From positions 62,001 to 126,000 of the forward strand of contig SVGN01000002.1 of the NCBI GenBank assembly GCA_015056315.1: a stretch of DNA of 64,000 nt. The letters are read 5' to 3'. Source of the DNA: Clostridiales bacterium (GTDB taxonomy: Bacteria > Bacillota > Clostridia > Christensenellales > Aristaeellaceae). Made by a program: the position numbers and the translations under genes. The notes under the pieces are model-generated. The model had not been told where the DNA came from, did no database searches, and saw only the letters and a list, made by a program, of their open reading frames with translations. Positions within the stretch are counted from its first letter, which is position 1; the number at the start of each line of letters is the position of its first letter. This document shows positions 35,638 to 43,817 of this stretch, in pieces.

Positions 35638-36570
35638 TTATTCGTAGACCAGCTCGATAAAGGTTTCGAACTTATCGGGGGTGTAGTAGATGAGGCCGTC
35701 GTTGGAGTAGACCAGGCGCTCGCTGCCGCGCTTGCCCTCGTCGATGTTCACATCGCACTGGAACCATTCGCGGCCTTCCTCATCGGGCAGGAGCTCCTCC
35801 CGGTTCTCGAACACGTCGCCGCCGATGGCGCAGCCGGGCATGATCTCTTCCAGGTTATCCTTCTCGTTGGAGAAGCCCAGCTCCTGAGCCTCCTCCAGGG
35901 TGAGGTAGTTGAGGGGCAGCTGCTCCATGATGAACAGGTAGTAGGCGACCTCCTCCACGGTGGTGTACTCGCCGTACTCATCCAGCTCTTCTACCAGCTG
36001 GTAGTCCTCGCGCACACCCTGGATGATCTCCTCATCCTCGGGCTCGTTTTCCTTCTTGCTGTCTTTCTTGTCTTCCTTCTTGTCGGCCTTATCCTCCATG
36101 ATGACCTCTACCAGAGAGAAGGTCTCGTAGTGGTCGTCGGTATAATAGATGAGGCCGTCGTTGGAGAACACGATGCGCTTGGCACCGCGGTAGCCGTAGG
36201 CGGGGTCGTAGTCGATATCGCACTCGGTCCACTTGCGGTTCTTGGCATCGGGCAGCTGGCCTTCGTAGTTGCCGAAGCGGTCGCCGCCGATGGAGCAGCC
36301 GGGAGCCACCTCATCCAGGTTGCCGTCGCGGTTGTTCCAGCCCAGATCCTGCGCCGCATTCTTGCGGATGTAGTTGCCGGGCAGCTTGCCGAACACGGTA
36401 AGATAAACGGCTACCTCTTCCATGGTCTGGTAGTGGCCATCCTTGGTGAGAGGATAATCCGCTGCGTAAACGGTGATGGTCTTCTCGGCCATGGCGGGCA
36501 GGGCGAGAGAAACAGCCATCAGAACCACCAGCACAAGCGCTGTGAGACGATTCCAGAAAGTACGTTTCAT
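35638..36570 (-). CDS. Secreted protein with two tandem barnase domains, the second lacking catalytic residues
   Basis: The 310-residue protein has a signal peptide (about 1-28, ending AMA) and two barnase-like guanyl-specific RNase domains joined by a Lys/Glu/Asp-rich linker (about 158-190). Domain 1 (about 45-155) keeps all key barnase positions: K70, E116, R128, R132 and H147, equal to K27, E73, R83, R87 and H102. In domain 2 (about 203-308) the same positions are L225, Q271, R281, R285 and K300, so the general base, general acid and K27 are lost. The first domain should be an active secreted RNase. The second may be a decoy, binding or stability module. A barstar gene follows. Confidence 0.92.
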   Translation of the reverse strand: MKRTFWNRLTALVLVVLMAVSLALPAMAEKTITVYAADYPLTKDGHYQTMEEVAVYLTVFGKLPGNYIRKNAAQDLGWNNRDGNLDEVAPGCSIGGDRFGNYEGQLPDAKNRKWTECDIDYDPAYGYRGAKRIVFSNDGLIYYTDDHYETFSLVEVIMEDKADKKEDKKDSKKENEPEDEEIIQGVREDYQLVEELDEYGEYTTVEEVAYYLFIMEQLPLNYLTLEEAQELGFSNEKDNLEEIMPGCAIGGDVFENREELLPDEEGREWFQCDVNIDEGKRGSERLVYSNDGLIYYTPDKFETFIELVYE

Positions 36571-36644
36571 CTTTGAATTGCTCCTTTGAATACTGTTGAT
36601 CGCTGCGGCGCGGGCAGCGGCAGGCTGCCAAAGGCCGACGGTCT

Positions 36645-36674
36645 ATTATAGACCCTAACCCAGCGAAAAAGCAA
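36645..36674 (-). promoter_or_regulatory. Promoter of the barnase-barstar unit
   Basis: On the minus strand TTGCTT (36669-36674), an 18-bp spacer and a perfect TATAAT (36645-36650) lie about 75 nt upstream of the barnase ATG. A GCAAGG/CCTTGC inverted repeat overlaps and flanks the -35 region and could be an operator. Confidence 0.65.
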
Positions 36675-37044
36675 GGCTTTTCCTTGCTTGCGGCGTTTTG
36701 CCGCCAATGACCGGGAAGGGTTGAAACAATCGTTTTCGCAACGCCGAATGCCCGAAAGAGGACGGATATTTTACCAAAATATACAAGAAAAAGAGACGGT
36801 ATACAGGGAGGGGGATGGAAAGGAAGGAAATTATCTCATATGTGTTCGGACTGGTCTTGAGATTCAGGACATCTGACTTGAATGGAGAATATATTTCTGG
36901 AGCGACGGTCGTACAGACCATTATCTGACCATAACACTTTGCAGAAATGAAATCGAATGGTTCAGAGACTATTTGATCCAAGTGATGAACAGTTAGGTCA
37001 CGATTTGTCGGGCAGGCAGAATCGTTGATTTACCTCATTTTGAG
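36675..37044. other. AT-rich non-coding stretch with a possible gene remnant
   Basis: No intact gene is visible. A plus-strand ATG near 36815 after AGGGAGGGGG opens about 37 plausible codons (MERKEIISYVFGLVLRFR...) and then stops, so this may be a decayed gene. The stretch leads into repeat copy B. Confidence 0.4.
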
Positions 37045-37172
37045 AGGGCGCAATTATACGCACCGTTCCGATGCATTGCGTTTGAGGACAACATAATCAA
37101 ATAAGCATCCGAACGTCGGATGCTTATTTGTTAGTTGCTGAATAAGTTGTTCCTTAAGAAATCTCCCCCACC
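37045..37172 (+). repeat. Interspersed two-hairpin repeat, copy B
   Basis: It has the same layout as copy A: a first stem-loop (GCGCAAT ... ATTGCG), then a perfect 14-bp hairpin (37098-37111 with 37117-37130), then the TTGTTCCTTAAGAAATCTCCC tail. The AT-rich hairpin arms differ from copy A at paired positions on both sides, so the stem is kept by compensating changes. A weaker second copy of the tail follows near 37188-37225. Confidence 0.8.
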
Positions 37173-37330
37173 AAATGCGTCTTTTGTCGATGCTGGAAGA
37201 ATTGCTCCTTCAAATTCTTCCCGCCATTCAATATGTTTCTTCTTTATTGCGTCATAAATACCCAAATATCAATATGATACTCCCTATAGATGATTATGTG
37301 CCATACAGAGAGAACGTAGATTGATTCACA

Positions 37331-38050
37331 TTACGATGAAAAGATATACTTAAATGCTATACGGCAATAAACATGGTGTTCGTAACTATGTCTATAAGAT
37401 GCTCTATTTTCCCTTAATGTAATAAATACTTCCTCACCTGTTCGAACCACACTATTATAGGGGTGAAGTTGAAAAACCACACCCGGGATTATGGTAATCC
37501 CTTCTTTTCTTCCCAATCTGACAACTTCATTCACTACCAACGCACTTGCTTTTGTCAAGCTAAAATGTTCGGTATCTGTATATCCAATTATCCCCAGACC
37601 ACTTCTACTGCTGTTACATGTTGATAAAGTCACCGCTGGTTTATAGGTTTCGGTGATGTCATAAAACGCGCGACTATTATAGCCGGTATCCGCTCCATCA
37701 TAAATGCATTTCACTTGATCGAGAGATATTGATGTGGAAAATGAAGCATTTACTGTATCCAACGATACTTCATCCGTAAAGAAAAATTGATTTTTTGAAT
37801 ATATATTACTTGTCGTAATCACGGGAGTAAGACATCCTGTGATGTCTGCACGCTTGCCTGACCGATATACATCATCTGCTATATTGTCGCATATCTGTTT
37901 GTAGATTGTATAAACGAGCCAGTCAAGGACGGCTTTTGCATGTTGCAAGCCTTTATTATATTCGTTATTCTTTATTTGTTGTTCAGCCCTTTGCTTTTCG
38001 TTTTCTGCGTCAACTCGCGCCTTTACTCCCAGCAACGACTCCCTTAACAT
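37331..38050 (-). CDS. Hypothetical protein, AT-rich orphan
   Basis: I do not recognise any family. From the ATG at 38050, with GGGAGGAG 6 nt upstream, the product is 239 residues. Residues about 1-45 are charged and likely helical; the rest has mixed alpha/beta character, with no signal peptide or membrane segment. DVVRLGRKEG-like and HPYNSVVRTGEEVFITL stretches do not point to a known enzyme. The gene is clearly more AT-rich than the flanking sequence and is bracketed by repeat copies B and C, so it was probably inserted. Confidence 0.6.
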   Translation of the reverse strand: MLRESLLGVKARVDAENEKQRAEQQIKNNEYNKGLQHAKAVLDWLVYTIYKQICDNIADDVYRSGKRADITGCLTPVITTSNIYSKNQFFFTDEVSLDTVNASFSTSISLDQVKCIYDGADTGYNSRAFYDITETYKPAVTLSTCNSSRSGLGIIGYTDTEHFSLTKASALVVNEVVRLGRKEGITIIPGVVFQLHPYNSVVRTGEEVFITLRENRASYRHSYEHHVYCRIAFKYIFSS

Positions 38051-38166
38051 TTTTTCTCCTCCCAACTGCTATTTTGCAAGCATTATAGCAAATTTCATAA
38101 TAATGTCAAGTTTGCCATATTTATTCTCTGTGCTTGCTACTATCGATCATTAGTTAAGCTAAATAA

Positions 38167-38242
38167 GAGCGCAATGCTGCACACTTTACGGTGCATTATG
38201 TTTGTTTGATATTGGACAAATTGTTCCTTAAGAATCCTCCCA
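38167..38242 (+). repeat. Interspersed repeat, copy C (lacks the central hairpin)
   Basis: The 5' stem-loop (GCGCAAT ... GGTGCATTATG) and the tail TTGTTCCTTAAGAATCCTCC are present. The strong central hairpin of copies A, B and D is missing, leaving a 76-bp form. It lies just upstream of the AT-rich orphan gene. Confidence 0.7.
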
Positions 38243-38473
38243 TCAGTAGCCGTCTCTTTTTCAAAAAGCATGAGTCTGTCCCCGAACCCACCCTCGCCTG
38301 CGGTCAATGCATGGTGGTAAGTGTGCATTGTAGGGATGCGTGTGTGCGCTGTCGGAGGCTAACGATGCCGTGGGGATTCGAACCCCGCACCCCCTCCCGG
38401 ATGCGCCACTGAATGCGGACTCATTCGTTCTCAGCCGCAGAGATCGCATTCGCCCCGCAGACTACCGACATGC
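38243..38473. other. Gap holding the tRNA-like fragment
   Basis: Apart from the T-arm fragment and a GAATGCG/CGCATTC inverted repeat near 38411-38451, I see no gene, promoter or terminator here that I can support. Confidence 0.4.
38362..38405 (-). other. tRNA-like 3' fragment (T-arm)
   Basis: Read leftward, GGGGTTCGAATCCCC forms a perfect T-stem and loop with the invariant TTCGAAT, followed by about seven bases that could be an acceptor strand. No anticodon arm, D-arm or 3' CCA could be found. It may be the remnant of a tRNA gene, such as the copy left at an integration site beside the AT-rich islet. A chance match is possible. Confidence 0.35.
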
Positions 38474-38923
38474 TCAAAGCTCGGTGAGCCAGTTGTGCTG
38501 CTGGATCAGGTTATCGGTGCGGCGCAGCTCTGCGCTGGCCTCATCCAGTTGCTTCTGGATGGTGGGCACATCCACCGTGGGCAGGATCTTGATCTCGCTG
38601 CGGGTGGCGCGCTGTGCAAGACGGCTGGCGGCATCGCGGGTATCCCGCAGGGTCTGGATGCGCAGCTTGAGGGCATCCCGGCGGGCGATCCATTCAGTGA
38701 GGGTCTTGCCCTCCGCCACGGTGCGGCTGTTGGTCAGGTTGATCTGCGCCATCAGGGCTTCCAGACGGTTCAGGCAGGTTTCCGTCTCGGCAAGCAGCCC
38801 GGCGGGATCCTCCGCAGGCTTCTCGCCCTCCTGTACGGTGGCGTTGGCGCAGAGACGGCTGCGCAGCTGTTCGATACGGATATTCAGGTCTGCCCGCTCC
38901 TGCAGGGCTTCTGCCAGTTTCAT
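38474..38923 (-). CDS. DIP1984 family protein
   Basis: The 149-residue product is almost entirely helical and matches the DIP1984/septicolysin-like family. The pattern seen is MKLAEALQERADL near the start, CANATVQEGEKPAEDP, TRSEIKILPTVDV and the closing IQQHNWLTEL. Members are small cytoplasmic coiled-coil proteins with no proven function. AAAGGAGG lies 10 nt before the ATG at 38923; a longer reading from 39169 has no such support. It is a single gene, transcribed divergently from the SDR gene. Confidence 0.85.
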   Translation of the reverse strand: MKLAEALQERADLNIRIEQLRSRLCANATVQEGEKPAEDPAGLLAETETCLNRLEALMAQINLTNSRTVAEGKTLTEWIARRDALKLRIQTLRDTRDAASRLAQRATRSEIKILPTVDVPTIQKQLDEASAELRRTDNLIQQHNWLTEL

Positions 38924-39159
38924 ATTCAGGTTCCTCCTTTGTTGTTCCTGTAAGCAGTATACGCTACCAACAGGGAAAAAGCAAGGCTGGCAGGCCTCCC
39001 GAGCAGGTACGGCCCGCTCGCCGCCCCGGCCCGGAGGACAAAAACTGGGGAGTGTTTGGGCAGGGAAGCCTATTGCGCGCAACCATTGCCTGTGGTACTC
39101 TACCCTCAGAGGCAACTGCCGCATACCGGAAAAACACCATATACAGGAGGAACTGTACC

Positions 39160-40182
39160 ATGAAAGCATTATTGATCGGCGGCACCGGCACCATTTCTAC
39201 CGAGATCAGCAAGCGGCTCATCCGTCTGGGCTGGGAGCTTACGCTGCTCAACCGCGGCAACACCGGCGCTTTTGTGCCCGAGGGCGCAAGGGTCATCAAG
39301 GTGGATGTGAACGACGAAGCTGCCGTCAACGCCCTGCTGGGCGATGAGCGCTTCGACGTGGTGGCCGATTTCATCGTCTTTACCCCCGAGCAGGCTGAGC
39401 GGGACATCCGCCTGTTCAGTGAGCGCACGGCGCAGTACATCTTTATCAGCTCCGCTTCCGCTTACCAGAAGCCGCTCTCCAGCCCCCACATCACTGAGAG
39501 CACGCCGCTGCACAACCCCTTCTGGGGCTACAGCCGCAACAAGACCACCATCGAGGAGCTGCTGATGGCCGCCTACCGCAAGCACGGCTTCCCGGTGACC
39601 ATCGTGCGCCCCAGCCATACCTACAACGAGCGCAGCATGCCCATCGGCCTGCATGGGCAGAAGGGCAGCTTTGCGGTGGTGGAGCGCATCCGTACCGGCC
39701 GCAAGGTGATCGTGCCCGGCGACGGCCTCACCCTCTGGACCGTGACCCATGCACGGGATTTCGCCGTGGGCTTCTGCGGCCTGATGGGCAACATCCACGC
39801 CATTGGCGAGGCGGTACATATCACCAGCGATGAGAAGCTGACCTGGAACCAGATCCACGAGTGCGTAGGCCGTGCGGTGGGCTGCGCCCCCAAGCTGGTG
39901 CACATTGCCAGCGAGACCCTGGCAGGTCTGGGGCCCGACTGGGAGGGTGCCCTCATCGGCGATAAGAGCAACACCGTGCTGTTCGATAACAGCAAGATCA
40001 AGCGGCTGGTGCCGGAATTCTGCGCCACCACCCGCTTCGACCAGGGCGCGCGTGAGGTAGTAGATTACATCTACAGCCACCCGGAGTGCCAGACCCCCGA
40101 CCCGGAATTCGATGCCTGGTGCGATGCAGTGATCGAGCAGTATGAAGCCATGATGGCAAAGCTGCCCAAGCTGGGCGGCTGA
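39160..40182 (+). CDS. NAD-dependent epimerase/dehydratase-like extended SDR protein
   Basis: The 340-residue protein is an extended short-chain dehydrogenase. It opens with LIGGTGTISTEISKRL, a Rossmann glycine motif (GGTGTIS rather than the usual GATGFIG). DVVADFIVF and ISSASAYQ follow the usual strand order. The catalytic Y-x3-K is WGYSRNKTTIE (YSRNK). Substrate is unknown; nucleotide-sugar or mRNA-binding (CSP41-like) relatives exist. AGGAGG precedes the ATG by 7 nt. Rightward genes for an esterase and a kinase-like protein follow with short gaps and may be co-transcribed. Confidence 0.85.
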   Translation: MKALLIGGTGTISTEISKRLIRLGWELTLLNRGNTGAFVPEGARVIKVDVNDEAAVNALLGDERFDVVADFIVFTPEQAERDIRLFSERTAQYIFISSASAYQKPLSSPHITESTPLHNPFWGYSRNKTTIEELLMAAYRKHGFPVTIVRPSHTYNERSMPIGLHGQKGSFAVVERIRTGRKVIVPGDGLTLWTVTHARDFAVGFCGLMGNIHAIGEAVHITSDEKLTWNQIHECVGRAVGCAPKLVHIASETLAGLGPDWEGALIGDKSNTVLFDNSKIKRLVPEFCATTRFDQGAREVVDYIYSHPECQTPDPEFDAWCDAVIEQYEAMMAKLPKLGG

Positions 40183-40253
40183 GCCGAAGCCATTGCAGCG
40201 CCGGATCCCACACCGACGCTGTTTCTTACCGAACCGGACAAGGAGGCGGCCCT

Positions 40254-41246
40254 ATGGTCCTTGACCCCACCCTGTACCCCTGGGCACATCTGCTCAAAGA
40301 AAACATGACCGTGGGCAGCGACCCCGGCTACCAGACCGGCATCTATCTGCCCCTGTTCGAGGAGCGTACCTTTGCCGCCATCGATCCTGCGGTGGGCAGC
40401 CTGCGCTACTATGTGTACGACCCCACCCGCCACGGCATGCCCGCCGACCGCTCCTACCCGGTGCTGTTTGCCCTGCACGGGGCAGGCAACGCGCTGGCGG
40501 GCAAGCTGGCGGTGAACTATGCCGGTATGGAGCTGTTCGCCTCGCCGGAATACCAGCAGAAGCTGGGCGGGGCCTACATCGTATGTCCGCTGGCCAACGA
40601 ATACCGGGATGAGGACGGCAACTCCCGAAACACCTGGATGACCCCCAAAGCCCCCGGCGACCTGTCCGGCTACTCCCCTGCCCTGCGCAGGCTGGCGGAT
40701 GCGCTCCCCATACCACGGCTGAAAATGCTGCTGGGAGCGGAATCTGTCTACACAGCATCGCTGCTGGCGCTGCTGCGGGAGGCCCGTGCCGGGTTCGCCC
40801 GCCCGGGCAAGACCCTGCTGGCGGGCACCTCCGCCGGCGGCTATGCCGCATGGACGCTGCTGACCGCAGCTCCGGAGCAGTTCGATGCCGCCCTGCTGAT
40901 GGCCCCTGCCTACCTGCCGCCGGATGCGCTGCTTACCATGCTGGAAAAGCAGGGTCTGCCCCTGCTTTTGTGCCACAGCCAAAGCGACGAGGTGGTGCCC
41001 TTTGCCTGGACGGTGGAGCCCCACCTGCCCCGCTACCGCCGCATGAAAAACGTGATCACCTACCTGCCGGAGCTGGTCATGAACCGGGATGGCAGCGTGG
41101 CCTCCAACCTGAGCGGTGTGCAGATGGGGCAGCACTGCATCAACAATGCGGTGCAGAACGATCTGCTCTTTGAAGACGGTACCCCCATGTGCCCTGCGCT
41201 GCCCGGCGGCGTTACCGGCTGGCTGCGGCAGCAGCTGCAAGACTGA
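40254..41246 (+). CDS. Alpha/beta-hydrolase, probable esterase
   Basis: The 330-residue protein has the alpha/beta-hydrolase plan: oxyanion loop LFALHGAGN, nucleophile elbow GTSAGGY (Ser about 199), an acid in HSQSDEVVPF and a histidine in GVQMGQHCINN. It resembles the PHB-depolymerase/esterase-D type proteins that act on small acyl esters. No signal peptide is visible, so it is cytoplasmic. AAGGAGG precedes the ATG, and the next gene starts 22 nt after its stop. Confidence 0.82.
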   Translation: MVLDPTLYPWAHLLKENMTVGSDPGYQTGIYLPLFEERTFAAIDPAVGSLRYYVYDPTRHGMPADRSYPVLFALHGAGNALAGKLAVNYAGMELFASPEYQQKLGGAYIVCPLANEYRDEDGNSRNTWMTPKAPGDLSGYSPALRRLADALPIPRLKMLLGAESVYTASLLALLREARAGFARPGKTLLAGTSAGGYAAWTLLTAAPEQFDAALLMAPAYLPPDALLTMLEKQGLPLLLCHSQSDEVVPFAWTVEPHLPRYRRMKNVITYLPELVMNRDGSVASNLSGVQMGQHCINNAVQNDLLFEDGTPMCPALPGGVTGWLRQQLQD

Positions 41247-41268
41247 ACCAAAAGGAGCGTTTTCCCCA

Positions 41269-41829
41269 ATGAAGCTCGTTGTGATCTTCGGCCCCCACGC
41301 GGTGGGCAAAATGACGGTGGGCCAGGCGCTGGCCGCCCAGACCGGGCTCAGGCTCTTCCACAACCATATGACCATCGATGTGGTCTCCGACCTTTTTGAG
41401 AATATGCCCGGGGAGCGCAGCCGCCTGACGCAGCTGTTCCGGGAGGAGATCTTCAAGGCCTATGCCGCCAGCGGGGAATACGGCATGATCTTTACCTTCA
41501 TGTGGGCCTTCGACCAGCAGAGCGATTGGGACTACCTACAGCACGTGGAGGAGCTGTTCAAGCGCCACGGCGCAGAGGTGTACTATGTGGAGCTGTGCGC
41601 CGACTATGATCTGCGCATCGAGCGCAACAAGACCGAGAACCGGCTGCTGCACAAGCCCACCAAGCGGGATGTGGTCAAGTCGGAGGCGCTGTTCCGCAGG
41701 CTGGAGGAGAAATACCGCCTCAATTCCCTGCCCGGTGAGATCAACAAGGAGCATTATCTGCGCATCGATAACTCTGCCCTCTCCCCCGAGGAAGCAGCTG
41801 CCCGCATCCGGGAGGCGTTCGGCCTGTAA
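41269..41829 (+). CDS. P-loop kinase-like protein
   Basis: The 186-residue protein starts with VVIFGPHAVGKMTVGQAL, a Walker A (GPHAVGKM) with methionine in place of the usual Ser/Thr after Lys. LFHNHMTIDVV follows, and ERNKTENRLLHKPTKRD near residue 120 looks like a lid. It resembles the shikimate/gluconate kinase-like AAA_33 group, with unknown substrate. AAAGGAG lies before the ATG. It follows the esterase gene closely and is probably in its transcript. Confidence 0.78.
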   Translation: MKLVVIFGPHAVGKMTVGQALAAQTGLRLFHNHMTIDVVSDLFENMPGERSRLTQLFREEIFKAYAASGEYGMIFTFMWAFDQQSDWDYLQHVEELFKRHGAEVYYVELCADYDLRIERNKTENRLLHKPTKRDVVKSEALFRRLEEKYRLNSLPGEINKEHYLRIDNSALSPEEAAARIREAFGL

Positions 41830-41958
41830 AACAAATAACGCTCGCAACCGATCGTTTTGCATTGCTTTCTGCCCGGGCAACTGCTATACTGTCCCGGGCG
41901 CAGGGCAAAGGTCGCCGCTGCGGCCATCAATACAACAGAAACAACGGAGACAAGAACC

Positions 41959-42603
41959 ATGAGCATCAAGACCAAACGCATCCTCATGTCCCTCTGCGGT
42001 GTGATCATCTGCGCCATCAGCGTGGGCGTGTTCAAGATCGCCGCGCTGGGCGTGGATCCCTTCCAGACGCTGATGGCGGGCCTGGATAAGCTGATCCCCA
42101 TCGATTTCGGCACCCTGTACGTGATCGTGAACCTGCTGCTGCTCACCTTCAGCCTGATCGTGGATCGGCACAACATCGGCATTGCTACGTTCATCAACCT
42201 GTTCCTGCTGGGCTACATTACCGATTTCACCTACGGCTTCCTGCAAACAGTGATCGTGGAGCCCTCCATGCCGGTGCGCGCCATCTGCCTGGCGGTGGGC
42301 ATCCTGGTCATCTGCTTCGGCTCCGCCCTGTACATGACCGCCGATCTGGGCGTTTCCACCTACGATGCGGTAGCCATCGTGATGAGCCGGAAGTGGAAGC
42401 TCATGCAGTTCCAGTACTGCCGCATCCTGACGGATGTGGTGTGCGTGGTGCTGGGCGTTGTGCTGTTCCTGCTGGCGGGCGGCACCTGGGGCCTGGCACC
42501 CACCATCGCGGGCGTGGGCACCATCATTACCGCCTTCTTTATGGGCCCGGTGATCGAGTTCTTCAACCGCAAGGTGGCCCGACCCATGCTGAACGGGAAG
42601 TAA
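41959..42603 (+). CDS. YczE/DUF6198-like integral membrane protein
   Basis: The 214-residue protein has about five to six membrane helices and the family pattern IAALGVDPFQTLMAGL in the first half, repeated as ADLGVSTYDAVAIVMS in the second. This duplication is typical of the YitT/YczE-like membrane proteins. Their function is not established; some are annotated as transporters. The ATG at 41959 follows GGAGACAAGAACC; longer in-frame readings from 41857 lack support. Repeat copy D follows directly. Confidence 0.82.
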   Translation: MSIKTKRILMSLCGVIICAISVGVFKIAALGVDPFQTLMAGLDKLIPIDFGTLYVIVNLLLLTFSLIVDRHNIGIATFINLFLLGYITDFTYGFLQTVIVEPSMPVRAICLAVGILVICFGSALYMTADLGVSTYDAVAIVMSRKWKLMQFQYCRILTDVVCVVLGVVLFLLAGGTWGLAPTIAGVGTIITAFFMGPVIEFFNRKVARPMLNGK

Positions 42604-42642
42604 GACTTGTTGCAAAGACCAACAGTGCGTCTTTCCCCTTGG

Positions 42643-42769
42643 GGTGGGAGAATCCTGAAGGAACGATCTGGCCGGTAACAGACAAACGAGCATCTGTCGA
42701 CGGATGCTCGTTTGTTTATGCGGGCGGGCATACGCAATGCACCGAAACGGTACGATAATGGCGCTCCCC
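42643..42769 (-). repeat. Interspersed two-hairpin repeat, copy D (inverted, GC-rich)
   Basis: Read leftward it matches copies A and B: GCGCCATTAT, the TGCATTGCG arm, a hairpin with GAGCATCCG-type arms (about 42679-42716), and the TCGTTCCTTCAGGATTCTCCC tail. Its bases are GC-richer than copies A-C, as is the surrounding DNA, so it may be older. It lies between the YczE-like gene and the SdpR-like promoter. Confidence 0.8.
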
Positions 42770-42780
42770 CGAAATAGGGG

Positions 42781-42809
42781 TTGACAACAGGCGGTTTCTC
42801 TGTTATTAT
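42781..42809 (+). promoter_or_regulatory. Promoter of the SdpR/SdpI/CPBP operon
   Basis: A perfect TTGACA (42781-42786), a 17-bp spacer and TATTAT (42804-42809) make a strong sigma-A promoter about 75 nt before the ArsR-family gene. The operator repeats begin 2 bp after the -10 element. Confidence 0.88.
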
Positions 42810-42810
42810 T

Positions 42811-42845
42811 CATTTAACACTTACGTTAAATGTTAAATGTAAGTG
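42811..42845 (+). promoter_or_regulatory. Nested palindromic operator for the ArsR-family repressor
   Basis: Two interlocking inverted repeats cover the transcription start: CATTTAAC/GTTAAATG with a 6-nt gap (42811-42832) and CACTTAC/GTAAGTG with a 14-nt gap (42818-42845). Such AT-rich dyads over the start site are typical ArsR-family targets, so the first gene of the operon probably represses itself here. Confidence 0.75.
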
Positions 42846-42882
42846 AGCCGGTATCCGGCACCGGCAGAAGGAGAGGTATCAT

Positions 42883-43146
42883 ATGTCATTACAAGAAACC
42901 CTCAAGGCGCTGTCCGACCCGACCCGACGGGAAATATTGCAGATGCTTCGCAGCGGCAGCAAAACCGCCGGGGAGATCTGCGAAAAGTTCGATATAACCG
43001 CAGCGGCGATCTCGCGCCATCTGTCCGTCCTGAAGGATGCAGACCTGATCCGCGATCAGCGGGATGGCAAGTTCATCATCTACACCCTGAACACCTCCGT
43101 GCTGGAGGATGTGCTTTTCTGGGTATCCAATCTGAAGGGAGAGTAA
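42883..43146 (+). CDS. ArsR-family (SdpR-like) autorepressor
   Basis: The 87-residue protein is a single winged-helix domain: LSDPTRREILQML, then the recognition helix AAAISRHLSVLKDADLI and the wing RDGKFIIYTL. It has no cysteine pair for metal sensing, so it is not an arsenic or zinc sensor. With sdpI next to it, it matches SdpR, the repressor of the Bacillus SdpRI immunity operon, which is relieved when SdpI captures it at the membrane. Nested operator repeats lie in its own promoter. The sdpI-like gene starts 4 nt after its stop. Confidence 0.9.
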   Translation: MSLQETLKALSDPTRREILQMLRSGSKTAGEICEKFDITAAAISRHLSVLKDADLIRDQRDGKFIIYTLNTSVLEDVLFWVSNLKGE

Positions 43147-43150
43147 CGCT

Positions 43151-43795
43151 ATGCTCAAAAAATACAGCAAAACCCTGATCATCACCACGATCATCATTCT
43201 GCTGCCCATGCTGGCAGGTGTGATTCTGTGGAACAAACTGCCCGAACAGTTTCCCATCCATTTCAATGCTGCCGGTGAGGTAGATGGCTTTGGCAGCAAG
43301 GATTTTGGCGTATTCGGTCTGCCGCTGATCCTGGTCGCTATTCATTGTCTGTGCGTTGTGGGCAGCCTGAAACTGGAGCCCAAGGCCGAAAACCTGGAGG
43401 GCAAGTTGTTCTCGCTGGTGCTGTGGATCACCCCCGTGCTTTCGATCGTGATGAATGCGCTGGTGTATTGCACCGCTTTGGGCATGAACATGAACATGCA
43501 GATCATTTTGCCGCTGCTGATCGGTCTGCTGATGGTCATCGTCGGCAACTGGCTGCCCAAATGCAAGCCGACCCGGACGCTGGGCATCAAGCTGCCATGG
43601 ACGCTAGCGGACGAGGAAAACTGGAACCGCACCCATCGCTTCGCAGGGCCTGTCTGGGTAATCTGCGGCATGGTGATCATGCTCTGCGCATTGATCGGCG
43701 GCACCTTCCTGTGGGTCATGCCGGCTGCGTTTGTGGCTATGATCGTTGTGCCCACAGTGTATTCCTGGCTGCATTTCAAGGGAAAGATCAAGTAA
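43151..43795 (+). CDS. sdpI: SdpI-like immunity/sensor membrane protein
   Basis: The 214-residue protein has about six membrane helices. It shows the DUF1648 box near residues 15-60 (LPEQFPIHFNAAGEVDGFGSKD region) and the SdpI box near 125-165 (LPKCKPTRTLGIKLPW, then ENWNRTHRFAG). In Bacillus, SdpI both protects against the SdpC toxin and titrates the SdpR repressor. No sdpC-like toxin gene is seen nearby, so the ligand here may be another membrane-active peptide or stress. GGAGAG at the end of the upstream gene serves as ribosome site. Confidence 0.9.
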   Translation: MLKKYSKTLIITTIIILLPMLAGVILWNKLPEQFPIHFNAAGEVDGFGSKDFGVFGLPLILVAIHCLCVVGSLKLEPKAENLEGKLFSLVLWITPVLSIVMNALVYCTALGMNMNMQIILPLLIGLLMVIVGNWLPKCKPTRTLGIKLPWTLADEENWNRTHRFAGPVWVICGMVIMLCALIGGTFLWVMPAAFVAMIVVPTVYSWLHFKGKIK

Positions 43796-43817
43796 GCTGT
43801 ACGGAGGAGAATAAATC

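Noticed and set aside
36655..36981. A 108-codon leftward open frame upstream of the barnase gene
   Set aside because: It overlaps the barnase promoter, has no ribosome site and shows no protein-like pattern.
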